From the NCBI GenBank assembly GCA_000727475.1, contig KL647303.1, positions 2,591,153-2,655,152 on the forward strand: a stretch of DNA of 64,000 bases, read 5' to 3'. Below the pieces are notes generated by a model. It was given only the letters and a program-made list of their open reading frames with translations. It ran no database searches and had not been told where the DNA came from. Source of the DNA: Sarcocystis neurona (taxonomy: Eukaryota > Apicomplexa > Conoidasida > Eucoccidiorida > Sarcocystidae). Shown here in pieces: positions 26,313 to 36,660 of this stretch (its first letter is position 1; each line of letters opens with the position of its first letter). Made by a program: the position numbers and the translations under genes.

Positions 26313-27147
26313 GTAAGCTTGGTGTCTTCCACCTGCCTGCCTTAGCAGGGAACTCAGCGGCGCGGACGTTGGGTGCTACAGTAATGACCAACGTTTTTCC
26401 CGTTTTTTCCGTAAGCGTCCGTCCACTTTGGGTTCATACACTGTGTACGCTTGTCTATTCTCGTACGTGCATAAAATGGTAGCTCGCGTCACAAGTGTCC
26501 ACACGGCCACACACGTAGGTACACACCTGTGTTTGAGAAGTGAGAGTTCTGTGGTAGGGAGGTCCCTGCACGCATGCATCGTTCCTGACTCCTCTACCCC
26601 AGCAGGAATCGTCGCCCCCAGGAGTGGGCAGCCCCCTAGGTCCTTGTGCGTGAGCAAGAAGGCTTCCAGGTGTACGAAGAGAAGATTTTTTGTTTGTTGA
26701 CGCAATCGTATTCACATGCAGCGTAGGAACACGAATGTTTGTATATGTGTACATACACATATGCACACTTGTACGCAGCTGTAAGCATACATGCAGAATA
26801 GTGAAACGAGTGTGTGCGTGTAGGCACGTGGACACACGCTTGTCAACAGATGGACTGCAGAGCCTGCGATTGCATGAGCACCCACCCAGCAACAACTCTC
26901 CGGCGGCAGCAACAGCGGTCTTATATGGAAAGGAATAACAGCACCGATTATGCACACATACCGACACCACAATGTAGCCCTATCCACATGGGCCAATGCA
27001 CGTCAGCAGCAGGATTTACCTGCAACAGCAGCAGCACCAACGTAGACTCAATACAGCACTACACAGGAATGAACAGAACAGCACTGGCACTACCCCGGCG
27101 CATTGTTCGGTTGCCACTCTTGGTGACAGAGCTGCTTGTACCTGCAG
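26313..27147 (+). other. Intron 6 of the giant gene
   Basis: It begins GTAAGC and ends CTTGTACCTGCAG. A CAG-rich patch at about 26890-27070 could hide a small extra exon, but I cannot place it in phase. Confidence 0.5.
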
Positions 27148-27682
27148 GAGTACGGTCGGCAAGAAGAAAAAAAGTGTACGCTCCCCCGACCTAGCCAGGA
27201 ACGCGACGTGCCACTACTCCAGCAACAGGAACCGCGCCAGGGAACACAGGAGCGTGGCAGGTCGGGTTTCGGCCTGCGAAGAATCGCATCGACTGCGCAG
27301 CAGCTGCTGACGGGAGAAGCCCACATGTCAGGTTCAGTTTTGCTCCTTCTCTCTGGAGGCCGACTGCAGCCTCTGCTCTGTGGCAGATATCCTGGCACTG
27401 CCGTTGGTGCTTTGGGTGTGGAGAGAGCCACCAGTGAAGTGCGTGACCTTACCTCTGCTGATCGACGTTCCTCTGCAACACGGCTTGCAGCTACTACAGG
27501 AGGCGATTTGCATGCGTCTGCTACAGATGCTGTTGCGGCCGCTGCTATTGATGTCGCTGATAGTGCTTGCGGAACTGAAGCGGCTACGGGAACTCTTGCT
27601 GCTGTGACGGCTGCCTCTGCTACGCCGCTTGTAGACGGCTCGGAAGGCAGCCAGAGGAATGACGACCTCTGCGGAGCTGCAG
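27148..27682 (+). CDS. Giant low-complexity protein, exon 7
   Basis: The acceptor CCTGCAG is followed in phase 0 by EYGRQEEKKCTLPRPSQERD, then VPLLQQQEPRQGTQERGRSG and FGLRRIASTAQQLLTGEAHM, a non-repetitive charged sequence. The rest is Ala/Thr/Ser-rich. Two donors compete. GCAG then GTAAAT at 27683 leaves phase 1 and matches the next acceptor. TAC then GTAAGA at 27787 leaves phase 0 and does not. A minus-strand ORF of 223 codons (27090-27761) covers the same DNA and is considered a shadow. Confidence 0.6.
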
Positions 27683-28158
27683 GTAAATCCACCGCAGCAC
27701 GTGAGCGGCCAGACAGAAGGAGCAGCAGCCGCCGCAGAAGGAACAACCGCAGGGGCAGCAAAAGCCACTTCTTTTCGAGAAGCTACGTAAGACGCGGGTA
27801 GCCTCAAGGTTCACGATTGCTATCCGTACGTCCAGCTGAAGCTGTTCGTCAGTCCAGATAGACGCGCGGCTCCCCCACGAATTTACACACCGCTTTACAC
27901 GTCCGAAAACATGAAGACGTCTGTGTAAAAAGGCACACGCATAGGGAGGTAGACAGACGAATATGGATGGACACAAATCAGTTCACTTGCTGCAGTGGGC
28001 GGACTCACGTGCGCTCTCGTATTCCTCCAGACGTACCGGAACACGTACACAGTGTGGGAACAACACACAGTTGCATGCACACACACACACACATACATAC
28101 ATACATACATACGTACATACATACATACGTACATACATACATACATACGTACATACAT

Positions 28159-28191
<33 letters not shown>

Positions 28192-29703
28192 TACACGTAG
28201 TTCGCGAGGCTGCCTTGTGCCCTTGAGAACCACACGTAGTTGCAAGAGAAGCTTTACAAAAGTAGGATTACATTGGCACACTACGGCGTTACTCACGTGG
28301 AACGCTGTAAGAATCTAACCCCCCTATGATTGCGTGCATTAGCAAAGGGGTCGAAAAGCTAGAAATAGATGACACAGAGGGGTGACAAACTCCCTGCCGT
28401 CCAAGTGTGTATGCAGGATTGTTCTGTGTAAGTGATACAGCAATCACAGAAATGATCTTCAGCAGCACGCACAGCGTTCTACAAGCAGTTACATTCCCAA
28501 GCAAATATCTCTTCAGAGCATTGTAACGTTCGTAAGCACGTGTCATGTTGCACGAACGCAACCTTTACGCTGTTTTTCCTAGACACTTTAATCGTTCGTG
28601 TGGCCTTATGATACGTAAGACGGTGAAACAGACTGTCGACTCAATCTGGGGTCTCAAAGGTCAGTGTTTCCAAATACTATTCTGAACTTCAGTGTGTGTC
28701 GTCGAAGTCGGCTGACTGCACGTCTGTGGCGAAGTACATTTCAATACTCCTGAGCTCCAAGCTTCGAAGTCCGTAGACATAGAACAGGCTGTCAAAGATT
28801 GTCTGCATACTGTTAAGTGGCGAATTGCAGCTGAATTGGGATTGACGTTACCCCAGTCAGTGCACGGAGTTCCCGCAAGGTGCTTGCAGGTAACTACTGC
28901 TATGAACCATGCACACACTTAGTTGGCGTACGTCTATACACTCATCCCTGCTACGATACACTTGACTGCTGCGTAGTCTCAGGTTATACATGTTCTTGAC
29001 GTCTGAGCCTGCGGAAAAAGGGTCAAATTTCGTGTCAGCAGAAGGTTTGTATGCTACGTCAAGGCTGCGTGCACACACTCGAAAAGCGCGGTATCCACGA
29101 GAAAGGTCGGAGTACTGCTTCGCAAATAAAACCGCTAATTTACAGCACTTTATTCACTTGATTTTTCCTCAAGAGTGTCAAAAGAGCGGGAGAGCCCACG
29201 TTCGTTCAAAGGCGAGGATGCCCTTCTGAGACGGTTATTTTTTTGCCAGTGTATCTTTCGCTTCTTTCCTAAAGAGCTTGTTTAAGTGACCCTCACCATT
29301 TGCAAATACGTCGGACAACTACAAGAGCAGAAGTATTCCCTGCAGGACGATTCCGCTGTGACACGCCAAGTATCACCACCAAGGTTGTAACGTCTGCTTC
29401 TCCTGGCGAATTCGACTGGCTGCTGCCGTCGCGTAGTTCAGTGCTGCAGGTCCGGTCCCTGCTGTCGCTTATCAGTCGCAGTTTCGCGCCACCTGCTGAT
29501 CTACTTGGGACACGTACAGCAGAGACATCTGTGTCGCCACCAATTCTGTTGTGTATACTAGTCATTCGCTGTTCGCAAGTGCTACACACGCGGGTTCCTG
29601 TGATGGTGCTGTTTGAGCTGCTGGTGCTGCTGTCTTAGGGTCTCTGCTGATGTGTGCTGCTACGGTGCTACTGCTGGAGGTGCGCGTGTTTCCTTTTGCA
29701 CAG
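27683..29703 (+). other. Intron 7 of the giant gene (about 2 kb)
   Basis: It holds the large tetranucleotide array at 28077-28198 and no convincing exon. A plus ORF at 29300-29638 has mixed composition and could be an alternative upstream exon, but it lacks a matching splice pair. Confidence 0.45.
28077..28198. repeat. CA/CATA/CGTA microsatellite array
   Basis: The array starts as (AC)n, continues as about 20 CATA units interrupted by CGTA at regular spots, then returns to (AC)n. It is roughly symmetric about its centre. All plus-strand frames translate as Thr/Tyr/Ile/His periodic peptides, which explains several spurious ORFs. Confidence 0.9.
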
Positions 29704-30668
29704 ATGCGGCGAAAAAGGGGGGAACCTCAAGGAGCGCTGCTTCGGCTGCTGCTGCTGCTGCTGTGGCAGCTGATGTACCTCTTTCTCATTTAGAAGCTAC
29801 CAGCGCCCGCGCCGTTTACTCCAAGTGTTTGCTGCCTTCCCCACAGTTTTCTGATCTATCTTTTTCTTCCGGTGAAGTGCCACCAGGGTGCACGCCCCTC
29901 CTACCACCTCGACCTGTTAAACCCTGGGCTTCGATCCTTGCTACTCTGCCGCCTTGCGTAGCTGCCACTGTTGCTGCTGAACCTATTCCTCCCGTCTCTA
30001 CATCCGTTACTGGGGCGGATTTCGTTTCTCTCTCTTCTCTTGCTGACGCTGGCACTGCTGCGCCTCGCGCCGCCGCCACTCACCATGATGCTGCTACTGC
30101 TGCTGGAGTTCCTGTTGCCAGCGCTTCTTCGGGAATGGGAGGAAAGTCTAAAGCCGAGCCCTTTTGTCCTTCCCCTACCCCGTCTCCTGCTTTTTGGGCT
30201 TCGTCTGATACTCTCTTCCTTCCCGCTGCAGATACTCCTCCAAGGGCTGGGGGTCTTGCTTCACTAGCGGAAGTCTCTGCTGATGTTGCATCTCCTGCCT
30301 CAGTGGAGTGCGGTAATCTCTTCACATTCGCGTGTCAGATCCCATCTCCTCCTCCGTGCAGTCCTTCCAATCGTCGCTCTGGATCTCCCTCCAGGGACGC
30401 AGCAACATCAGGGCAGCAGCATCAGCTCGAGTCGGCAGTGGGAAATGCCTCACAAAAACCAGCACACCACCAACGGCCTCGTGCAACTGCCGCAGCATAC
30501 GCAGCAACGGGAGAGGCAGAAAAGTCTGGTCACTTTTTAGCAGCAGCAGCAGCAGCACCCCAGACTCTGAAGCATTCAACGGCAACGGCTGACGCCTCTT
30601 TTTTCGAAGGAGGCTTCTCTGTCGCACGGAACCAAGAACGGACATACTACGGGCGAGACGGAGAACAG
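29704..30668 (+). CDS. Giant low-complexity protein, exon 8
   Basis: The acceptor GTTTCCTTTTGCACAG is pyrimidine-rich. Its first two bases complete the phase-1 codon left by exon 7. The protein is Ala/Ser/Pro-rich but largely non-repetitive (LEATSARAVYSKCLLPSPQF, then PPGCTPLLPPRPVKPWASIL). Near the end is SFFEGGFSVARNQERTYYGR. The donor is GAACAG then GTGAGA at 30669, phase 0. Reading through the donor gives a stop at 30839. Confidence 0.6.
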
Positions 30669-31878
30669 GTGAGAGAGCAGGGAGCGAAAGATGCACTTGA
30701 GATAAAACATTCTGAAGCCACCGACGCGGAAGACTTCCTAGAAGCAGTACGCAGTGCCACAAGTGGTGAAGTGCAGTTGAATGCATTGCTGTACTGGCTA
30801 CTTGTCGAGGTTGCATTCCCTCAGCTAACTCGTGCATAGTACTCCAAACGTCAAACAGTTTCTGCTCGTCGCTTCGCTCTGGGGGATTCGGACACGCTGC
30901 CGTTCAAACCTCGACGCCAGTGGCAACAAAGAAAAGCGACGTTGTTTGACTTTAACAACAAAGAAAAGCGACGGTGTTTGACTTTAACACGTACACGTGT
31001 ACTTATACATATTTACATATATATATACGTATATATTATTTTTGACTGAACGTACGCGTGTATACCATCACGTAAAAAATTCATCACGATAGGTGAGTTA
31101 AACGCAAGCTACAATTGCTCTGTTAGTGGCCCGTGTAATGGTGGTGCTGGTGGTGGCAGCAGTTGCTGGCGCTATTTTTCACTTGTTCAGAAGCAATATG
31201 ATGGATGCGTCTTCGCCGTGGTTGCTTCTTCGCCATGGTTGCTGCGACAAGTGAGACTTGGAGAGTATGTCATCGTGGTGGAAGGTGTGTTGATGGCTGG
31301 AATGGAGCCGCACTGCTACAGCACTCTTTTTTCTACTAAGAGCAGACACTTAGTGCTGCCGCTTCAACTATGCTGACGCCGGTATTATAACACCCATGTA
31401 GAGTCACTGTCGTGCGCGCAGTCTACATGAGGAGGTAATCGCACCCGTGTTTTGCTACAGCTTTAAAACAGGAGCAAACAACAGTTGTTGTTACGGTGTA
31501 GAGGCACCGCTTGCCACGACGTCTCGTAGAGCTAGTGCGGCTGCTGTTGCCGCGGTAACACAAATGGTAACAACAGCACAGACAGCTCTGCACAACTTTG
31601 CAGCAGCACGCGGCCGCAAGCAACAACCACCTCATCAAGAGGAGAAGCGTCTGGTCATCATCTGGTGCTATACCGACAGCGGCACAAACGATGCGGCTGC
31701 AGTGCTGCGAACCGTATCTCATCCTTACTGTACCTCCAGCAGCAGCACATTCTGCCCATACTGGTACAAATCGATGGGTAGGGACGCAGGAAGAGGCACG
31801 GCCGCTATTACGTCTGTTTGAAGCTTCTGGATACTGTGCGTAAAAGCGCTACTCTGTTCCTCTGTCTTTTTCACTCAG
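30669..31878 (+). other. Intron 8 of the giant gene
   Basis: It runs from GTGAGA to CTGTCTTTTTCACTCAG. It contains a 32-bp tandem duplication (30924-30987) and an AT-rich run near 31015-31040. A CAG-rich patch at 31447-31843 has coding-looking pieces in more than one frame and could be an alternative exon. Confidence 0.5.
30924..30987. repeat. 32-bp tandem duplication
   Basis: Two adjacent copies start CAACAAAGAAAAGCGACG and end TTTGACTTTAA, at 30924-30955 and 30956-30987. They differ at a single base. They sit inside the proposed intron 8. Confidence 0.9.
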
Positions 31879-34500
31879 GTGTACCATCTTCCGTCCGAGG
31901 GTAAAGCAGAGTGTGGAGCACTGGCAGCAGCGCGAGAAAGCCTCGGCGTAGCACAGACAGTGCCATCTCCCGCTGCTGGTGCACCAATAGTAGAGGAGAC
32001 AACTTCGGTGCAGAAATCAGCCTCTTGCGACGGCGACAACAGAAAAGCAGCCTTGAAACCCTTGACAGTCGCAGCGGAGGGATACTATCTCTGGAGCGAA
32101 GAAATAGACGAGTCCACCAGTTTAGCCGGCGAACAAGCCAGTGCAGCGGAAAGTACTCTAAGGAAGCACACGGACAATCTGGAAGAGAATCAACAGGCGG
32201 ACGCGGACATTCACGTGCAACGTCAGAAGCAAGTACAGCAGCAGCAGCAGTTGAAATTCCACCTGAAGCAACAGCAGTCAAGACTACAGGTGCCACAACA
32301 GGAGCAGGATTGCCTGCAGAACCCCCTGCAGCATCACGAGCAGGCACGTTCGTACGGAGAAGAGGCAGGAAGGTCTGGTCACTCTACAAAGTGTGTTGTT
32401 CAGTCCAAGCGGCAATCACACTGTCTTACGACATCAGGTACACGTCAAGCAGCAGCGCCGAGCCAGCATGGCGCTGCACAACAAAGGGGAGCAGCAGTTG
32501 AAGAAACACTAGTCGGACCGGTAAAAGACAAGCACAGTCTTCTTACGCATAACGGCTTTGATTTTTCCTGTAACGACAGAAGAAGCACCAGCAGTCAACG
32601 CAGCCGTGACGACCCCTGCTGGGATGCTTGCAGCAGTGATGACAGAGGCCCCAGAGGAAATACCAAGGAGCATAAGGGTACCAACAACGTGACGTGCACT
32701 GGTGACAGCAACAATACGGTTGACGCCACGATCGATAATCCGTGGGACGTGGGAACCTCCGAGAGATTCCTGAGCAGTGGAAAACACAGTAGCGGCTCGG
32801 TATGCATAGCGCCTGTCGCTGCAGAAGAAAAGTGCAGCCCTCCGCATGAAGTAAGCACCCACCAACAACCAGCAGCTTCTCAAGAACTGCGCAATTGCAC
32901 AACTGTTAATGACGCCATGTCCACTGAAGGAGGTGCCGGCGAACAATCCTCGCGCAAAGATGCAGCTTCGGAATACAACTCTCCCCAGACGTATCACGTG
33001 GCACAACTTGTGCGCCAGCAGCAGCAGCACATACGGCAGCAGCAGCACCTGCCGCTGCTTCTGCAAGAGCAGCCTTTTTACGAGAATCACCTGCAACAGC
33101 ACCAAGTGCAGCAGGCTACCTTGCATCAAGACCACCTAACGCAGCTGCAACAGCAGCACATTTATCCACAACAAGAATCTGGGGAGTGCAAGCAGCATCA
33201 GCAGCAAGTATGGCCGCAGACCTGGCAACAGCGCCCTATTGAAAGGAAAACGGAAATTAAGAGGTTTATTAGGTTTCCACGCCACTTCCGTCCTTCCCCT
33301 TCAAACCGTATGAGAGGTCAATTGCGCGGAGATTCTGCACTGCGGGAACAGCTTCCCTCCGCGTCAGGGAGAAACTCAGAATTACAGGGGACAGAGGCCA
33401 GCCGACTGCAGCGGCTATGTTCCTGGAGGATGCGCAGAGAAAGTTCTGTCATAAGTGAGGAGTCAGCACAGGGCAGGGATCTGGCAGTAAAGGTTACGCG
33501 ACGCGGCTCATGTCCTCCTCCCGTCGGTTTTCAATCCCGAACAAGGTCGTTCAACTTTCCAGTACTGCATTTCTTCCCATTCAGGAAAGCTGCTGCTGCC
33601 GAACGTGCTGCAGCAGGTAAGGCCGACGGAGCTTGGGTTGAATCTAAGCGCCTCAGTTCTTTGCAGCCGTACTGCAGGGCCCCCCTGTCTGCTGTGGCTG
33701 CTGGTCAGATTGACGCCGGCTCTTCTGTTGTGGCAGCTGAGCGCAACAATCACTTTTTTCGGAGTACAGATGCTCCTGCCAGTGACTGTCCTGCATTCGC
33801 CACCACCGGCGCAGATGTTGCAGTTTATGGCTGCGGCAAAACGCCAGTTGTGCATGATGCCTTTGCAGATGCCTCAAGTGCAGATGCCTCAAGTGCTCGA
33901 AAGTCGCCTTCGGGGAAGACCAGTCCGCCGCCGACTACTGCCGGCAATGACACAGAAGAACCGTCTGCTGCTAGTGCTACTGATACTGCAACGGCTACAG
34001 CTACTGCAATTGCTGCTGGAGATTCTGCACTCGCTGCTAGTGAGTCCAACACGGAAGGGGAGTGGTGCATGCAGGCCGATGTGCAGGATGCCCCAACGAT
34101 GGTTGACGCTGTTGAACCGCGCCTTTCTGAAGAGCTTGAAGATTCTGTAGTGAAATGTACCACTGAAAAATGGAACCCACCAGTATTCTCCCACACCTCT
34201 ACGACCTCTTGCCCCCCGAGCCTATCTGTGTACTCGGCCGGCTCTTCCTCCGCGTCCTCCGCCAAGCCTTCTGCTGCCGCCTGCGCTAGTTCTTCCTCTG
34301 CTTCCTGTCCCAGTACCTCATCTGCTTCCTGCCATAACTATTCCTTTAGTGTGCTCCCCACAAAGTCTCCGCCCGTATGGGTCGCGAACGCTGCCAGGTG
34401 TACGAACAGCAGAAGTGAAATATTATTCCGCGTGTCAGCACATGCACAGAGACTGATGCAGAGGGCAAAACAGTTGCGTGGTAGGCGCATGAGCTCATGA
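31879..34500 (+). CDS. Giant low-complexity protein, terminal exon 9 (873 codons and stop)
   Basis: After TTTTTCACTCAG the phase-0 frame reads VYHLPSEGKAECGALAAARE and stays open to a TGA at 34498-34500. There is an early Gln-rich tract (about 32200-32300), then a Ser/Asp/Asn-rich region. A second Gln/His-rich tract follows (about 33010-33230). Next comes an Arg-rich, non-repetitive stretch (KTEIKRFIRFPRHFRPSPSN, then LCSWRMRRESSVISEESAQ). Ala/Thr/Ser-rich sequence follows, and a basic C-terminus (HAQRLMQRAKQLRGRRMSS). The smooth basic end before the stop looks like a natural C-terminus. Minus-strand ORFs overlapping it (31871-32347, 32509-33135) are shadows. No known domain is recognised. 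Confidence 0.68.
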   Translation: MYHLPSEGKAECGALAAARESLGVAQTVPSPAAGAPIVEETTSVQKSASCDGDNRKAALKPLTVAAEGYYLWSEEIDESTSLAGEQASAAESTLRKHTDNLEENQQADADIHVQRQKQVQQQQQLKFHLKQQQSRLQVPQQEQDCLQNPLQHHEQARSYGEEAGRSGHSTKCVVQSKRQSHCLTTSGTRQAAAPSQHGAAQQRGAAVEETLVGPVKDKHSLLTHNGFDFSCNDRRSTSSQRSRDDPCWDACSSDDRGPRGNTKEHKGTNNVTCTGDSNNTVDATIDNPWDVGTSERFLSSGKHSSGSVCIAPVAAEEKCSPPHEVSTHQQPAASQELRNCTTVNDAMSTEGGAGEQSSRKDAASEYNSPQTYHVAQLVRQQQQHIRQQQHLPLLLQEQPFYENHLQQHQVQQATLHQDHLTQLQQQHIYPQQESGECKQHQQQVWPQTWQQRPIERKTEIKRFIRFPRHFRPSPSNRMRGQLRGDSALREQLPSASGRNSELQGTEASRLQRLCSWRMRRESSVISEESAQGRDLAVKVTRRGSCPPPVGFQSRTRSFNFPVLHFFPFRKAAAAERAAAGKADGAWVESKRLSSLQPYCRAPLSAVAAGQIDAGSSVVAAERNNHFFRSTDAPASDCPAFATTGADVAVYGCGKTPVVHDAFADASSADASSARKSPSGKTSPPPTTAGNDTEEPSAASATDTATATATAIAAGDSALAASESNTEGEWCMQADVQDAPTMVDAVEPRLSEELEDSVVKCTTEKWNPPVFSHTSTTSCPPSLSVYSAGSSSASSAKPSAAACASSSSASCPSTSSASCHNYSFSVLPTKSPPVWVANAARCTNSRSEILFRVSAHAQRLMQRAKQLRGRRMSS

Positions 34501-36660
34501 AAAAAGTGTTGCTGTCTAATTTCAGTAAAGTCGTGCGGCATCCAGCAGGACGCTGCTGCAAATGAGCAGCCTTTCATAAAAGAATGAGAAACAACATCCC
34601 GAGTTGCGACACAGGTATCTGCACGTAACCGCTGAGGTAGCTGCATCCGTCTCCATGCGCGTGTGCCTCCACTGTGCCTCCACTGGTTGCGGCAAGCTTA
34701 AATGTAATTCTTTCACCTGTGTGCTTTTTGTTCTGAGGGATGTCTAGGTGTGCACAGATGACGTCTACGTCATCACCTGTGCAGCTCGGGTTGAATGTGA
34801 TTGTTTCTGTGCGACAGTCACAGCGCGCCCCCAGATGATCGTGCCGGATACAGTCCAGTCATAATCCGACAACACACATGCAATTGCAGGAGTTCACGCA
34901 CGGTGTCTGTCTTCTGAGGATTGTTTTTCAAGTAGACAAGACACGTGTGTAGGCACGTATCATCGTATAAGTAATAGAGCAGTTAAGAAGCACTGTGGCA
35001 TATGCCTCACCCGGCTGTTACCACATATATATTCTGACACGTATATAGCTGGACATACGCGCGTATATAGGTTTACACATGTATACATATATATATACAC
35101 TTGTATATTTTTGTGGCCTTGCACGTAAGTTTATTAATGCGTGTATATGGGTTAGTCTGTGGATACTTTTTTGAGCCTTCACATAAGTGGAGCGATTTTC
35201 CTGATGGTGGATCGTGACAAGACAACGCGTCAGGCTTCCCGTGTCCCCGTGCAAAAGTCTTCTCGTCTGCCTTGTGGAAGCAGGGGGCGCAGGTTTGCGG
35301 ACCTTTTTTTTCGGAAGAACATCTCGATAAGCGATCTTGCAAGACCCCGCGGCCTTGCAAATCTGTTTACCAGCTGAGTCTCCAGGCTTACAAATAAACT
35401 AACGTGCGCGTTTCCGTGACAGCCTGCCCCTTCATACAGTTCTGCTGTTTTTGACCTGCACTAAGGGGTAAAGCTCGTTGAGGAGCAATGTTTGTAACAC
35501 GCCGGTCGTTGTCACTGAAACTGACGCAGAGAGGTGCACACATCTCTATAAAAACGTCGGTGACTTAGCAGAGAATCCTCCGTGACGTCTGCGGTACATG
35601 AGGCTAGAGCACACCAGTTTTCGTGCAAGCTTCTGCAGACGATTAGACAAGTATGGACACGGGAGCACAAGGACGTGAGGAGAGGCGAATACGGTAGTAG
35701 CACGAGGGAGTAAGTACTTCCCTTTGCATCCATTGTTCTTTGAAAAAGAGGAAGGAGTCACTGAAGATGACTAAATGAGACTCTTCTCATTCACAAGACT
35801 GTGGATATATGACCTTCCCTCTTTATCGGGTACGTTCGATGTTTCGGCGGCCATTGAGACAAAAATGAAGCGTAAAGTCATGGACACATTGTATCGGAAG
35901 AACGAGAGTGATACACGTCTATTCAGATGTCCTCAAATTACGTGCGTATTTTTCAGAAGGATGCCACTTAACCGGTAACATTGGGTGCACACAGTCCAGA
36001 TACATGGAGTTAACAGGCACAAGCTGTGTATCTCTCTCCTTTCGCTTTCTCCGTTCCGCTGGCAGACTCAGATACGTAAGGTCATGAGTGCCACGACCTG
36101 GACTGTAATAGATCCTGACGTTGGTGTCCAGACTCAGACACGTAAGATAGTGAGTGCCACGGCGTGAGCTGTAATAACTCTTGAAAATGGTATCCACCTT
36201 TGCTATATAAGGTAGGGATCACTACTGAACAACCAACCGCCTGTTCGATCGAGCGCGGCCTGCATGCAACATGCCATACGTGCAGCGCGGCTCAGCAAGC
36301 TACAAAATCTGTCACACATTTTCGTGTGTCTTGAAAAACAACGCTTTGCCGGTGCACGAAGCAGCTTTGTTTCAGCTCGCACAATGCAGTTCACACTGTC
36401 ATCCGTCTATTGAGTTGTCCTGGGGAAGTGCCGCTTTGCAATGATAAAGAAAAGGAGGTTGCAGCCCGTTGTCAGACGCCCCCACGTCTTTCGTGCGTGG
36501 TCCTTTTGAGCGCCATCTTTCCTCCCCCTTCCCTACGTCGCCCTTGCCCGTAAGGAACTGCGGGACATGCGACGGCTGTAGTGGCGTACTGCAGCACCTT
36601 CACCATGTTTAGTGCGACGCACCTTCTTTCTCCACAACGGGTAAGGGTCTCTGCGCTCAT
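34501..36660. other. Region without a supported gene
   Basis: It includes the presumed 3' flank of the giant gene, microsatellites near 35070-35110 and short ORFs under 100 codons. The only structured element I see is the 66-bp duplication at 36064-36195. Confidence 0.5.
36064..36195. repeat. 66-bp tandem duplication, exactly 22 codons
   Basis: Copy 1 is 36064-36129 and copy 2 is 36130-36195, both beginning AGACTCAGA and sharing GAGTGCCACG and CTGTAATA. On the minus strand the unit lies in frame within a 92-codon ORF (35919-36197) and gives two diverged 22-residue repeats containing YYSSRRGTHYLTCLSL and YYSPGRGTHDLTYLSL. The differences between copies keep much of the peptide pattern. Confidence 0.8.

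Noticed and set aside
28077..28198. Regular repeat array considered as CRISPR-like
   Set aside because: Units are four bases with no spacers, in a eukaryotic genome; it is a microsatellite.
28005..28235. ORFs made of Cys-Val-Tyr-Met or Thr-Tyr-Ile-His periodic peptides
   Set aside because: They are translations of the CATA/CGTA microsatellite in every frame.
31871..32347. 158-codon minus-strand Ala/Leu/Arg ORF
   Set aside because: It is antisense to the terminal exon of the giant gene, which has a good acceptor and 873 open codons.
10679..34500. ApiAP2 DNA-binding domain in the giant protein
   Set aside because: I read all exons for the Trp/Gly-rich AP2 strand pattern and saw none; only one AT-hook-like core is present.
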